A stretch of DNA of 51,422 nt, from positions 1 through 51,422 of the forward strand of contig NZ_SPQC01000019.1 of assembly GCF_004569295.1 (NCBI RefSeq). The letters run 5' to 3'. Position 1 is the stretch's first letter. Every line of letters begins with the position of its first letter. Of this stretch, positions 13,959-23,355 are shown in pieces. The translations under genes and the position numbers were made by a program. The stretch is from Rothia nasimurium. Its GTDB lineage: Bacteria; Actinomycetota; Actinomycetes; Actinomycetales; Micrococcaceae. The notes beneath the pieces were generated by a model, which had not been told where the DNA came from, searched no databases, and was given only the letters and a program-made list of their open reading frames with translations.

Positions 13959-15509
13959 ATGGATACTCTGCTCAACGCAGTGCACTGGATTAACGAATCC
14001 ACCGCTGGAACAACCGAGATTATCACCGGCATCTCAGATAACCTCTGGGCCAACTTCCTCATGTACGCCCTGGTGGCCGTAGGCCTGGGCATCACCATCG
14101 CAACGCGAGGCGTTCAGTTCCGCCTAATCGGCGAAATGTTCCGCACCCTCAAGGACCCCGCCGGCACCGAGTACAACGGTAAGAAGAGCATCTCAGCCTT
14201 CCGTGCCTTTACCGTCTCTGCTGCCTCCCGCGTGGGCGTGGGCAACATCGTCGGTGTTGCCATGGCTACCACCATGGGCGGCCCCGGCGCTGTCTTCTGG
14301 ATGTGGGTTATCGCCTCCGTCGGTGCCGCGTCCGCCTTCGCAGAGTCCCTGCTGGGCCAGCTCTACAAGCGCAAGGGCGAGGACTCCTACATCGGCGGCC
14401 CCGCCTACTACATGTCACGCGGCCTTAACGCCCGCTGGCTGGGGCTCATCTTCGTTGCCTTCATCGTCATCACCTACGCCTTCGTCTTCGTCGCCGTGCA
14501 GACCAACGCTATCGTTGGCGCAACCGCAACCTCATTCGGCATCGATGCATCAGACACCAGCGCTATGGGCTTCCGCGTTGCCATTGGTGTAGTAATTGCC
14601 GTTATCTCAGCCTTCATCATTTTCGGCGGCATCCGCACCATCTCATCGATCACCGAAATTATGGTGCCCTTCATGGCCGTGCTCTACCTGATTCTGGGTC
14701 TGATTATCGTCGTCATGAACCTGGGTGCCGTCCCCGGCGTCCTGGCAGATATCTTCGCAGGTGCTTTCGGCCTGAAGGAATTCGTCACCGGCACTCTGAT
14801 CGGCGTCATCACCCAGGGTATGCGCCGCGGCCTGCTCTCTAACGAGGCCGGTATGGGTACCGCACCCAACGCCGGTGCGACCGCGTCCGTCTCCCACCCC
14901 GCCAAGCAGGGCTTCGTGCAGGCCCTGGGCGTCTACTTCGACACCATGCTGGTCTGCTCCGTCACCGCCTTCATCGTGCTGGTAGCCGGCGATATCCCCT
15001 ACGGCGACAAGAGCTCCGCAGGCACCCTCACCCAGATTGCGCTCTCAAGCCAGCTGGGCCCCTGGGCGGCTCACTTCCTGACCGTGGCGATTGCCCTCTT
15101 CGCCTTCTCATCCATCATCGGTAACTACTACTACGGCGAGTCCAATATCCGCTTCGTCACCGAGAAGCACCTGCCCATGAACATCTTCCGCGTCATCGTG
15201 ATCCTGTTCGTCTTCTTCGGCGCTATTGCCTCTATCGACCTGCTGTGGAACCTCGCTGACCTGCTCAACGGCGGCATGGTCATCGTCAACCTGACCGCGG
15301 TTTGCCTGCTGATGCCCCAGGTCATGAAGGTGCTCCGCAACTACGAGGCCCAGCGCAAGGCCGGTCTCGAGCCGATTTTCCAGGCATCTGATCTGCCCGA
15401 GATTAAGAACCTGGACGCCTGGGACGGCACCAACGAGCTCACCCAGCGCGAATACTGGGAGAACTTCGACCGCGAGCAGGCTGAAAAGCGCGCCGCCCGC
15501 GGCAAGTAG
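13959..15509 (+). CDS. Sodium:alanine/glycine symporter family (AGCS) protein
   Basis: The protein has 516 residues and about 11 hydrophobic helices; the ATG at 13959 follows TTTGGAG. Family hallmarks include SAFRAFTVSAASRVGVGNIVGVA (the GxGN substrate/Na+ loop), GGPGAVFWMWVIA, SLLGQLYKRK, GGPAYYMSRGL, and RGLLSNEAGMGTAPNAGA. AGCS proteins import alanine, glycine or related amino acids with Na+. Its position beside two Na+/H+ antiporters fits a sodium-cycle cluster. No glycine riboswitch core is seen upstream. Confidence 0.93.
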   Translation: MDTLLNAVHWINESTAGTTEIITGISDNLWANFLMYALVAVGLGITIATRGVQFRLIGEMFRTLKDPAGTEYNGKKSISAFRAFTVSAASRVGVGNIVGVAMATTMGGPGAVFWMWVIASVGAASAFAESLLGQLYKRKGEDSYIGGPAYYMSRGLNARWLGLIFVAFIVITYAFVFVAVQTNAIVGATATSFGIDASDTSAMGFRVAIGVVIAVISAFIIFGGIRTISSITEIMVPFMAVLYLILGLIIVVMNLGAVPGVLADIFAGAFGLKEFVTGTLIGVITQGMRRGLLSNEAGMGTAPNAGATASVSHPAKQGFVQALGVYFDTMLVCSVTAFIVLVAGDIPYGDKSSAGTLTQIALSSQLGPWAAHFLTVAIALFAFSSIIGNYYYGESNIRFVTEKHLPMNIFRVIVILFVFFGAIASIDLLWNLADLLNGGMVIVNLTAVCLLMPQVMKVLRNYEAQRKAGLEPIFQASDLPEIKNLDAWDGTNELTQREYWENFDREQAEKRAARGK

Positions 15510-15584
15510 GCTCAAGCCTCCCGGGTAGTTAACCCGCAAGGACGCCGTCGCCCGCCCCACCTCAGAGGATGATCTTTAGCGACA

Positions 15585-17087
15585 ATGACCAACGACTTCC
15601 GCCACAAAGGCCTCGCCGCAGGGCGCCTGGGGCTAGCTTCTTCAACCGTCATCGGGGTTGCGTCAACCGCCCCCATGTACTCACTGGCTGCCTCTATCGG
15701 CTTCATCGTGATAGCCGTGGGCTATCAAGCCCCGATAGCCCTAATTTTGGGCTTTATCCCTATGCTCCTGACGGCGCTCTCCTATAAGGAGCTGAACGAG
15801 GCGGTGCCGGATTCGGGCACGGTCTTCACCTGGGGCGCTAAGGCTTTTGGGCCGAAGACCGGCTGGATTTCTGGCTGGGGCGTTATCGTGGCGGGTGTGA
15901 TTGCTATGGCTAATCAGACCCAGATTGCGGCGATCTATTTTTGGCTGCTGCTGGGGCAGGACGACCTGGCCCACAACAAGCACGTCATTGTGGCAACCGG
16001 AGTTTTGGTAATTGCCCTGACCACCTGGATTTCCTACCGCAATATTGAGGCTGGCTCGCTGACCCAGTGGCTGCTGGTCGGTATTCAGTATGTGGCGATT
16101 GTGCTGCTGGCGCTGGGCGTCTTTAACTCCCTGGCATCGGGAGCTGTGACCGGCTATGAGTTTGAAGCCAGCTGGTTCAACCCCTTTGAAGCGAGTTTTG
16201 ACGGCATGATTCAGGCCGTGCTGATTGCTATCTTCATCTACTGGGGCTGGGACACCTGCCTGGCTATCGCCGAGGAAACCAAGGACCCCCACCGCACCCC
16301 GGGCCGCGCGGCCGTCCTTTCTAGCTCCATTCTGGTGGTCACCTATGTGTTTGTGACCGTGGTGGCCCTGATGTACGCGGGCGCCGGTTCGGGCGGCATT
16401 GGTCTGGCTAACCCCGATAATTCGGACGACGTCTTCACCCCCTTTAAGGACGCCGCCCTGGGCTCCTGGGGTTGGGGCATTATTCTGGCGGTGGCTGTAT
16501 CTGCCCTGGCGACCTGCCAGACCACGATTCTGCCCTCCTCCCGCGGCATTTTTGCCATGGCTGTCTACCGGTCAATCCCGGCTAAGTTCGGCGATGTGCA
16601 CCCCAAGTTCAAGACTCCTAAGACCTCTACCGTTTATATGGGTGTGTGCTCGGCTCTCTTCTACGCGGGCATGACCTACATCAGCGAGAACATGCTGGCC
16701 GATACCATCGAGGCTGCCAGCGTGGCTGTGGCCCTGTACTACGCGGTGACGTCCTTCGCCTGCATCAAGTACTACCGGGGCGATATTTTCACTAGCGCTC
16801 GTAATGTGGTGTTCCGCATGGTTATTCCGGCAACCGGTGGTCTGATGATGACCGCTATTCTCGTCATTTCGCTCTACAACATGGCTGACCCTGAGTACGG
16901 CTACACCCAAATGCTGGGTACCAGTGGCGTCTTTGTGACAGCGGCGGCCTCCTTTGTGATTGGCTTTGGGCTGATGGCCCTGTTGATGGGCCGCGAGGAG
17001 TTCAAGCCCTTCTTCCGCGGCGATACCCTGAACATGGATACCCGCGTGAAGGTACCTGAGTCTGCTGACCTTGACGAGGTAGAATAG
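15585..17087 (+). CDS. APC-superfamily amino acid/polyamine permease
   Basis: The protein has 500 residues and about 12 membrane helices. The N-terminus has the APC TM1 pattern GLASSTVIGVASTAPMYSLAASIG, then GYQAPIALILGFIPML and SYKELNEAVPDSGTVFTWG, the typical TM2-TM3 loop. WGWDTCLAIAEETKDPHRTPGRA matches the conserved TM6-TM7 loop. The substrate cannot be fixed from sequence. The ribosome site is weak (AGAGGA, about 16 bp upstream). It follows the AGCS gene by 75 bp and may be cotranscribed. Confidence 0.88.
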   Translation: MTNDFRHKGLAAGRLGLASSTVIGVASTAPMYSLAASIGFIVIAVGYQAPIALILGFIPMLLTALSYKELNEAVPDSGTVFTWGAKAFGPKTGWISGWGVIVAGVIAMANQTQIAAIYFWLLLGQDDLAHNKHVIVATGVLVIALTTWISYRNIEAGSLTQWLLVGIQYVAIVLLALGVFNSLASGAVTGYEFEASWFNPFEASFDGMIQAVLIAIFIYWGWDTCLAIAEETKDPHRTPGRAAVLSSSILVVTYVFVTVVALMYAGAGSGGIGLANPDNSDDVFTPFKDAALGSWGWGIILAVAVSALATCQTTILPSSRGIFAMAVYRSIPAKFGDVHPKFKTPKTSTVYMGVCSALFYAGMTYISENMLADTIEAASVAVALYYAVTSFACIKYYRGDIFTSARNVVFRMVIPATGGLMMTAILVISLYNMADPEYGYTQMLGTSGVFVTAAASFVIGFGLMALLMGREEFKPFFRGDTLNMDTRVKVPESADLDEVE

Positions 17088-17542
17088 GGCGCTTGTGCCA
17101 CCATGCCCTCTTTATCACCGGTCAAGCGTGTGACAGAGAGGGCAACACGCCATGAAGGTCTAGGAATTTTTTACAGATAGATAAAATTTGCACTATTGAG
17201 GGGTGGTTTTGTTTCACCTTGCCAGACCCAAAACAGGGGGCAAGGCCCCTTACCTGCCTGGTTTTTATCCCCTTTTGTGCCTACAGAATCTCAGGTTTTG
17301 CAGAGGTTGAGGTGTCATACTTGGTGTAGTAGGTCTGGAAGAGTTTGGGCTGACAGACCTGCGATTCAGAGTATGAGTGTGTTTCAAATTTATCGTCTCT
17401 GATAGCTGCCCGCAGGGGTGTGGGCAGTAAACCGAAGTGGAGGCGGGCCCCCTGGGAAGGGCTCGTCTCCACTTCTCTTTACCCTCTTTCTTTGACTCGA
17501 AGTACAGTAGATACGAAACACCCGCCTCGGCAAGGAGAGTCA
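17088..17542. other. 455-bp gene-free stretch with hairpins and a possible small RNA
   Basis: After the permease, GCCCTCT (17105-17111) and AGAGGGC (17137-17143) can pair as a weak terminator. TTTACA (17170-17175), an 18-bp spacer and TATTGA (17194-17199) form a promoter-like pair. Downstream lie CCTTGCC/GGCAAGG and CTGCCC/GGGCAG stems and then the strong hairpin at 17434-17475. A transcript of about 270 nt could end there with no convincing coding frame. It does not resemble tmRNA, RNase P RNA or SRP RNA. Confidence 0.35.
17434..17481 (+). terminator. Terminator-like hairpin upstream of the 152-aa gene
   Basis: GAAGTGGAG (17434-17442) pairs with CTCCACTTC (17467-17475), extended by GCCC/GGGC inside, and TCTTTACC follows. 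Confidence 0.8.
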
Positions 17543-18001
17543 GTGGCTATTGACCCGCAGCACACTCAGATTAAAGAGACCGCTTTTGCGTTGGCCCGCA
17601 AGTTTGGCTGGGCCCTGGAATACAACGGCGGCCTGGAGCTAGACGGCGAGTTCCTTGACGATGCCGACCTGTCGGTGGAGCGCACCGAGGATGGCGTGCA
17701 GGTGGAGTACGTGCTCAATATCAGCTATGCCGATTCCACGGCCTACGGCTATACCCTGACTCGTGAGGCGGCGAGCGCACCGTCGTCCGCTTTTGGGGCC
17801 GGTGCGTTTGGTCAGGACGCCGGCAGCCAGGCCCCCGCGCCCAGCAGCTTTGGTGCCGGGGCTAGTTTTGGCCTGGGGTCTTTCGCTACGGATGGTCTGC
17901 CGGGCGAGAATGCGGTGACCCTGGCTGAGAAGTATTACATCACCACACTGGCTGAGCTAATTGAGGCTGTGGAGGCGAAACTAACCGCTCTGGCTGTGTA
18001 G
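17543..18001 (+). CDS. Hypothetical acidic protein (YbjN-like fold possible)
   Basis: The GTG at 17543 follows AAGGAGAG and yields 152 residues; an upstream ATG at 17420 overlaps the terminator hairpin and is rejected. Residues 1-85 contain ALARKFGWALEYNGGLELDGEFLDDADLSVERT and strands with aromatic residues. A Ser/Gly/Phe-rich linker (SSAFGAGAFGQDAGS) follows, then a helical C-terminus (LAEKYYITTLAELIEAVEAKL). There is no signal peptide or membrane segment. The family is not recognised. Confidence 0.7.
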   Translation: MAIDPQHTQIKETAFALARKFGWALEYNGGLELDGEFLDDADLSVERTEDGVQVEYVLNISYADSTAYGYTLTREAASAPSSAFGAGAFGQDAGSQAPAPSSFGAGASFGLGSFATDGLPGENAVTLAEKYYITTLAELIEAVEAKLTALAV

Positions 18002-18107
18002 CGTTTTCTTATTCACTGAAATGTCACCTAAAACAGCGACGGGAGGGCAAGAAGCGGGCTATTCTGTTGAATGACACACATCATCATTCACCGAGCGAAA
18101 GATAAGC

Positions 18108-20522
18108 ATGTCTTCTTCTCTCTCCCGCCGTCTTGCTGGCCTGACCGCAAGTGGCGCAACCGTTGTTGCCCTGGTTGTTGCCCCCGTTCCGGGTGCAGGT
18201 GCAGCCGATACCACCACCCTGACCCTGCTAAATATTAACGACTTCCACGGTCGTATTTCCACCAGCATCGCTATGGGCCTGGCCAACACCATCCAGACCG
18301 AGCGTGCAGCTGCCACCGATGGCTCCCTGCTGCTGTCTGCTGGCGATAACGTGGGCGCCTCACTCTACGTTTCTAGCGTGCAGAAAGATCAGCCCACCCT
18401 GGACTACCTGAACGCCCTGGGCCTTTCTGCCAGCGCCGTGGGTAACCACGAGTTCGATGCCGGCATGGACGACCTGGTTAACCGCATCGTCCCCGCGTCT
18501 TCTTTCACCTACCTGGGCGCCAACGTCCTTAAGGCTGACGGCACCCCCGCCCTGGAGCCCTACTACACCACCGAGGTCAACGGCACTACCGTGGCCGTCA
18601 TTGGTGCTGTCACCACTGAGACCCCGCAGCTGACCGACCCGTCGGCGCTAGCGTCCGTGCAGTTCACCGACCCCATTGAGGCCGTGAATAAGTACGCCGC
18701 GCAGCTCTCTGACGGCGATGCGAGCAACGGTGAAGCCGACGTCATCATCGCTGAGTACCACGAGGGTGTAGATACCTCCGCCCCCGCCGCTGATGCCATC
18801 ATCAACCAGACCAGCGCCGCTGTAGACGCTATTTTTACCGGCCACACCCACCAGGAATACGTCATTGACGGTGCGGTCCCCGGCCAGGCTGGCAAGACCC
18901 GCCCCGTCATCCAGACCGGCAACTACGGCGATAACCTGGGCAAGGTTGTGCTGACCCTGGACGCTAACAAGAACGTCACCGCCTACTCCTCCGAGCTGGT
19001 TAAGCGCATGAGCGCCCCCACCGCCGAGCAGATTGCGGCCGACCCCGTACTGGCAAACGTCAACACCATCGTCACCAACGCTAACGCCTACGCCACCGAG
19101 CAGGGCTCTGTTGTAGCGGGCCAGATCAGCGCCCCCATCACCACCGGTTTTGACTCCGCCAAGACCACCCAGGGTGGCTTTGACATGCGCAACTATGAGT
19201 CCACCATGGGCCACCTGGTTGCCGACATGTACCTGGCTGCCGCTAACTCTACCGGCCGCACTCCCGCCGACATCGGTATCGTCAACCCCGGCGGTCTGCG
19301 CGATGAGCTGCCCGGCGGCCTGCGCACCTCACTGGGCCTGGCTGTCAACAAGAACGTGCGCGTCATGGACATCGTCAACGTGACCCCCTTCGCCAACAAC
19401 CTCTGGACCACCCAGCTCACCGGCGCCCAGCTCAAGGCTGTGCTCGAAGAGCAGTGGCAGCGCAACTCAGCAGGCGAGATGGCAACCCGCCCCTACCTGC
19501 AGCTGGGCTTCTCCTCGAACGTCACCTACACCTACACCGGCTCCCCCGACGCTGATGGCTACGCAACCCGCGGCTCCAACGTGCTCGATGTGTACGTCAA
19601 CGGCAAGAAGGTTGAGGACGCCGACACCTACACCGTCGCGATTCCCAGCTTCCTGCTGGGCGGCGGCGATAACTTCGGCACCCTCTCCCAGGGCACCAAC
19701 GCCAAGGACACCGCCCTGGTAGATTCAGACGCTTTCGTTTCTTACTTCAAGAACGCTGGCACCGTTGACCCCAACTTCGCCAAGCAGGCTGTGCGCGTGG
19801 CAGATCTGGCTGAGAGCTACGACGTCAACGGCCCCCTGACCTTCTCCCTGTCTGACCTGAACGTCCTTAGCTACGGCGTACCCGCTCTGACCGAGCTGAA
19901 GGTTACCGTGGGCGGTATTGAGGTTGGCACCGTCGCCGTTGCCGAGGACGGCACCGCGGCAGTTTCCCTGGACCTGGCAGGTAAGGGCATCACCAACGGC
20001 ACCCACGAGATTGTGCTGACCGATGCAACCGGCGTTGCCGGCACCACCGTCCGCCTCTCCGCGAACTTCACCGGTGAGATTGCTGAACCCACCCCCGCGC
20101 CCTCCGAGGAGCCTACCGCCGCACCTTCTGAGGAACCGACTGTAACTCCCTCCGAGCAGCCCACCGCCGCTCCTAGCTTCGACAGCACCGTCGTAGCACC
20201 TGCGCCTTCAGCTACCGCTTTTGAGTACGAGAACTGCGCCGCTGTGTGGGACGCGTTGGGCCGCTCCATCAAGTCCGACGAGGCAGGCTTCCACAAGGGC
20301 CTGGATGCAGATAAGGACAGCGTAGGTTGCGAGCAGGATCCCAACTACACCAACAAGGCTGAGGACGGCAGTGCCATCAAGACCTCTACCTCTTCAAGTA
20401 GCAGCTCTTCCCGCCATCTGGCCCACACCGGTTTCACCGCCGCTATGGTTGCTGGTGCTGGTGCCCTGGCCCTGCTTGCCGGTGGCGCTGCCCTGGTAGC
20501 TAACCGCCGCCGCAAGGCCTAA
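18108..20522 (+). CDS. Secreted 5'-nucleotidase/UDP-sugar hydrolase with Excalibur domain and LAHTG cell-wall anchor
   Basis: The protein has 804 residues. A signal peptide (about 1-32) is followed by a metallophosphatase domain with D45/H47 (NINDFHG), GDN at 79-81, GNHEFD at 112-117 and GHTHQE near 245. The 5'-nucleotidase C-terminal domain spans about 340-560. A linker rich in Pro/Ser/Glu leads to an Excalibur calcium-binding domain at about 705-747 (ENCAAVWDALG, GLDADKDSVGCE). Residues 771-775 are LAHTG, then a hydrophobic helix and RRRKA: a sorting signal of the LAxTG type used by class E sortase, which is encoded at 42449-43267. It should release nucleosides and phosphate from extracellular nucleotides at the cell wall. 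Confidence 0.93.
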   Translation: MSSSLSRRLAGLTASGATVVALVVAPVPGAGAADTTTLTLLNINDFHGRISTSIAMGLANTIQTERAAATDGSLLLSAGDNVGASLYVSSVQKDQPTLDYLNALGLSASAVGNHEFDAGMDDLVNRIVPASSFTYLGANVLKADGTPALEPYYTTEVNGTTVAVIGAVTTETPQLTDPSALASVQFTDPIEAVNKYAAQLSDGDASNGEADVIIAEYHEGVDTSAPAADAIINQTSAAVDAIFTGHTHQEYVIDGAVPGQAGKTRPVIQTGNYGDNLGKVVLTLDANKNVTAYSSELVKRMSAPTAEQIAADPVLANVNTIVTNANAYATEQGSVVAGQISAPITTGFDSAKTTQGGFDMRNYESTMGHLVADMYLAAANSTGRTPADIGIVNPGGLRDELPGGLRTSLGLAVNKNVRVMDIVNVTPFANNLWTTQLTGAQLKAVLEEQWQRNSAGEMATRPYLQLGFSSNVTYTYTGSPDADGYATRGSNVLDVYVNGKKVEDADTYTVAIPSFLLGGGDNFGTLSQGTNAKDTALVDSDAFVSYFKNAGTVDPNFAKQAVRVADLAESYDVNGPLTFSLSDLNVLSYGVPALTELKVTVGGIEVGTVAVAEDGTAAVSLDLAGKGITNGTHEIVLTDATGVAGTTVRLSANFTGEIAEPTPAPSEEPTAAPSEEPTVTPSEQPTAAPSFDSTVVAPAPSATAFEYENCAAVWDALGRSIKSDEAGFHKGLDADKDSVGCEQDPNYTNKAEDGSAIKTSTSSSSSSSRHLAHTGFTAAMVAGAGALALLAGGAALVANRRRKA

Positions 20523-20580
20523 GAGTTGGCTTTCATAGGCTAGATACCGCGTTTGCGCTAAAAATCTAGTCTGCCCTCAC

Positions 20581-20655
20581 GAAGGGACCAGATTACTCCG
20601 AATCGTATGTGTTGACTACAAGGACTATCGGAGGAATCTGGTCCCTTCTCTTTCT
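20581..20655 (+). terminator. Long terminator hairpin after the nucleotidase gene
   Basis: The 21-nt arms at 20581-20601 and 20628-20648, beginning GAAGGGACCAGATT, pair with a single mismatch around a 26-nt loop. TCTTTCTTC follows. Confidence 0.85.
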
Positions 20656-20668
20656 TCTGCCCACTACC

Positions 20669-21013
20669 ATGGACACTATGCCCCTCGATTATCTTTCCAC
20701 CCCCGCCCTATCGCTTACAGGCACATTTGCCGTGGGCGTCCTTACCGCCAAGCAGACAGGAACCCAGCTCAGCCTTTTCGGCTGGTTCTTCTACCCTCTG
20801 CTCTTTCTCGCAATGGGTCTGGCCATCTTCTGCATGCTCACCGTGCACCGCCAGCCCCACCTGAGTGAGACGCAGAAGCTCAAGTGGCTGCTCTTCACCC
20901 TCTTTATCCCCATCGTGGGCCCCCTGGCCTACTGGCTACGCATGCGCTCTGACCGGCGCGAGCGCACCGACGGCACAACCGCTCACTCTGAGAGCGAACC
21001 GGGCGGTCAGTAG
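20669..21013 (+). CDS. Small PLDc_N-type membrane protein
   Basis: The product has 114 residues from ATG 20669; ATG 20678 is also possible. An upstream start at 20609 is rejected because it lies in the terminator hairpin. There are two hydrophobic helices: FFYPLLFLAMGLAIFCML and LKWLLFTLFIPIVGPLAYW. The second matches the short membrane domain often found at the N-terminus of cardiolipin-synthase-like proteins (PLDc_N) or alone. The C-terminus is charged and cytoplasmic. No Shine-Dalgarno is visible, so translation may be leaderless. Confidence 0.65.
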   Translation: MDTMPLDYLSTPALSLTGTFAVGVLTAKQTGTQLSLFGWFFYPLLFLAMGLAIFCMLTVHRQPHLSETQKLKWLLFTLFIPIVGPLAYWLRMRSDRRERTDGTTAHSESEPGGQ

Positions 21014-21078
21014 GTCGCGCAGCCTGTAGGCAGGCGTAGAGTGAGAGGTGACAAGAACACTTCGCTAAGGAGATTCCC

Positions 21079-22143
21079 GTGCCTATCACCGTCAAGGACC
21101 TCCAAAAATTTGGCCCCGACCAGCCCTTCAAAATCACCGAAATCGAGCGTCGCGACCCCCGCGAGGACGATGTCGTCATCAAGATTGAGGCAGCCGGTAT
21201 CTGCCACTCCGACATCCACACCATCCACAACGAGTGGGGCCAAGCCGACTTCCCCTTGGCTGTAGGCCACGAGATCGCGGGTACTGTTGAGGCTGTTGGG
21301 TCTGCCGTCACCAAGTTCAAGGTGGGCGACCGCGTGGGCGTTGGCTGCCTGGTCAACTCCTGTGGCGAGTGCGAGCAGTGTGTCGCAGGCTTCGAGAACA
21401 ACTGCCTGAACGGCTCTGTGGGCACCTACAATTCCAAGGACGTGGATGGCACCATCATCCAGGGCGGCTACGCCCAGAAGGTCACCATCAATGAGCGCTT
21501 CGTTCTGCGCATTCCCGACGCCCTGGACTTCGACGTGGCAGCGCCCCTGCTCTGCGCCGGCATCACCACCTACTCACCCCTGGCCCGCTGGGGCGTTAAG
21601 CCCGGCATGAAGGTAGACGTGATGGGCCTGGGCGGCCTGGGGCACATGGGCGTGCAGATTGCTGCCGCTATGGGCGCTGAGGTCACTGTACTTTCCCGCA
21701 ACCTCAAGAAGGCGGACGCCGCCGCCAAGCTGGGTGCCGCCCGCACCCTGGCAACCACCGACGAAAACTTCTTCACCGACCACCGCGGTGAGTTCGACCT
21801 GATTCTCAACACCATCTCAGCCCCCATCAGCCTGGACGCCTACCTGGGTCTGCTCAAGCCCCGCGGCATTCTCTCGGTTGTTGGCCTGCCCCCGGAATCC
21901 CTGGACGTTCACATGTTCAGCCTGGTCGGCGGTGGCAAGGTGCTGACCGGTAACAACATCGGCGGTATTCCCGAGACCCAGGAGATGCTGGACTTCTGCG
22001 CCGAGCACGGTATCGGCGCCGTTATCGAGAAGATTGGTGTGGATGAGGTTGATGCCGCCTACGAGCGCGTTGTCGCCGGCGACGTACAGTTCCGCGTGGT
22101 CATCGACACCGCAACTTTCGACAGCGCTGAGGTCAGCGCCTAG
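21079..22143 (+). CDS. Zinc-dependent alcohol dehydrogenase (AdhC/CAD-like)
   Basis: The GTG at 21079 follows AAGGAGATT and gives 354 residues. Catalytic zinc ligands are visible as GICHSD and GHEIAG, and structural-zinc cysteines as CGECEQCVAGFENNC. The NAD(P)-binding Rossmann motif is GLGGLGHMGVQ. The pattern, including GTYNSKD and QGGYAQKV, is that of NADPH-preferring cinnamyl-alcohol/aldehyde reductases (YahK/AdhC group), which reduce a broad set of aldehydes in the cytoplasm. It appears monocistronic. Confidence 0.93.
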   Translation: MPITVKDLQKFGPDQPFKITEIERRDPREDDVVIKIEAAGICHSDIHTIHNEWGQADFPLAVGHEIAGTVEAVGSAVTKFKVGDRVGVGCLVNSCGECEQCVAGFENNCLNGSVGTYNSKDVDGTIIQGGYAQKVTINERFVLRIPDALDFDVAAPLLCAGITTYSPLARWGVKPGMKVDVMGLGGLGHMGVQIAAAMGAEVTVLSRNLKKADAAAKLGAARTLATTDENFFTDHRGEFDLILNTISAPISLDAYLGLLKPRGILSVVGLPPESLDVHMFSLVGGGKVLTGNNIGGIPETQEMLDFCAEHGIGAVIEKIGVDEVDAAYERVVAGDVQFRVVIDTATFDSAEVSA

Positions 22144-22280
22144 CCGACCACCGGCGTCCTCATCTGAAGGTAACTAAGGCCCCGCCCACCAAAGTGTGCG
22201 CGGAGTCTTAGCGCGCCCGGGGCCGCCGGGCAGTATTCTTAGGAACAACACAAACCTATTTGTTCCCCGAGGAGATTTCT

Positions 22281-23219
22281 ATGGCCGGTGGTTTAGCGGC
22301 TCTCTTAGATGACGTAGCGGCTCTCGCCACGCTGGCAGCTGCCAGCGCGGACGACGTAGCAGCGGCAGCGGGCCGCGCTACTGTTAAAGTCGCGGGCGTG
22401 GTGGTGGACGACGCCGCCGTCACCCCGCAGTACGTGCGCAATATCGAGCCCAAGCGCGAGCTGCCCATCATTAAGAAAATTGCGGTGGGGTCCCTGCGTA
22501 ACAAGCTGGTCTTCATTCTTCCTGCAGCGCTGATTCTGAGCCAGTACCTGCCCTGGATGCTCACCCCCCTGCTTATGCTGGGCGGCACCTACCTCTGCTT
22601 TGAGGGCACCGAAAAGGTCATCGAGATGTTCTCAAAGAAGGAACACGCCGAGGAAGAAATTCCCGCGGTGGTGCAGGGTGAGGACGCCGAGAAGAAAATT
22701 GTCTCGGGAGCTGTACGCACCGACTTCATTTTGAGCGCCGAAATCATGGTAATCGCCCTGAACGAGGTTGCTTCTGAGGGCTTCTGGGCCCGCGCCGCTA
22801 TTCTGGCTGTGGTCGGTATCGGCATTACCCTGCTGGTGTACGGTGCTGTGGGTCTGCTGGTCAAGATGGACGACATCGGCCTGGCGATGGCTCAGCGTGA
22901 ATCTGCCGGGGTGCAGAAGTTTGGCCTGGGCCTGGTGAAGGCTATGCCCGTGGTTATGAACATTATCTCTGTCGTGGGCACTTTCGCCATGCTCTGGGTC
23001 GGTGGCCACATTATTCTGGTGGGCCTCTACGATATGCACTGGTGGACCGCCCCTTACGAGTTTGTACACCACCTTGAGGAGTACGGCTACCACCTGCCCG
23101 CCCTGGGCGGAGTAGCAACCTGGCTGATCAACACCTTCTGCTCTATGGTGATTGGCCTGATCTGGGGCAGCATTATTGCTGCTGTGCTCCACTTCCTGCC
23201 CGATAAGAAGCACCACTAG
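22281..23219 (+). CDS. DUF808 (YedI-type) membrane protein
   Basis: The ATG at 22281 follows GAGGAGATT and gives 312 residues. The N-terminal MAGGLAALLDDVAALA plus KVAGVVVDDAAVTPQYV and KLVFILPAALILSQ are DUF808 signatures. About five membrane segments follow, with GGTYLCFEGTEKV and KTDF-like RTDFILSAEIMVIAL. Function is unknown across the family. A short hairpin GGAACAA/TTGTTCC overlaps the ribosome-site region (22242-22266). A strong terminator follows downstream. Confidence 0.88.
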   Translation: MAGGLAALLDDVAALATLAAASADDVAAAAGRATVKVAGVVVDDAAVTPQYVRNIEPKRELPIIKKIAVGSLRNKLVFILPAALILSQYLPWMLTPLLMLGGTYLCFEGTEKVIEMFSKKEHAEEEIPAVVQGEDAEKKIVSGAVRTDFILSAEIMVIALNEVASEGFWARAAILAVVGIGITLLVYGAVGLLVKMDDIGLAMAQRESAGVQKFGLGLVKAMPVVMNIISVVGTFAMLWVGGHIILVGLYDMHWWTAPYEFVHHLEEYGYHLPALGGVATWLINTFCSMVIGLIWGSIIAAVLHFLPDKKHH

Positions 23220-23286
23220 GCTTTGCAGCTTCTCTTGTAGGGGTTCGCAAGCTCATGCTCGCCTCTATGAACCCCTTCCCTAGTTT

Positions 23287-23340
23287 TTGTACCGTGCCCT
23301 GCCCGCTTTTGACGCTAAAAGCGGGCAGGGCACGGTACAA
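23287..23340 (+). terminator. 24-bp perfect hairpin after the DUF808 gene
   Basis: The arms 23287-23310 and 23317-23340 are exactly complementary around a 6-nt loop and contain CTGCCCGCTTTT/AAAAGCGGGCAG. A smaller inverted pair GGGGTTC/GAACCCC lies just upstream (23240-23275). Confidence 0.88.
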
Positions 23341-23355
23341 CTCTATGGAGGTTAT

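Noticed and set aside
17170-17480. tmRNA, RNase P RNA or SRP RNA in the gene-free stretch
   Set aside because: None of their conserved cores (tRNA-like ends, GAAAGTCCGGGC, or the SRP tetraloop helix) was seen.
20609-20668. Earlier start for the small PLDc_N-type protein
   Set aside because: The extra 20 codons would lie in the long terminator hairpin of the preceding gene.
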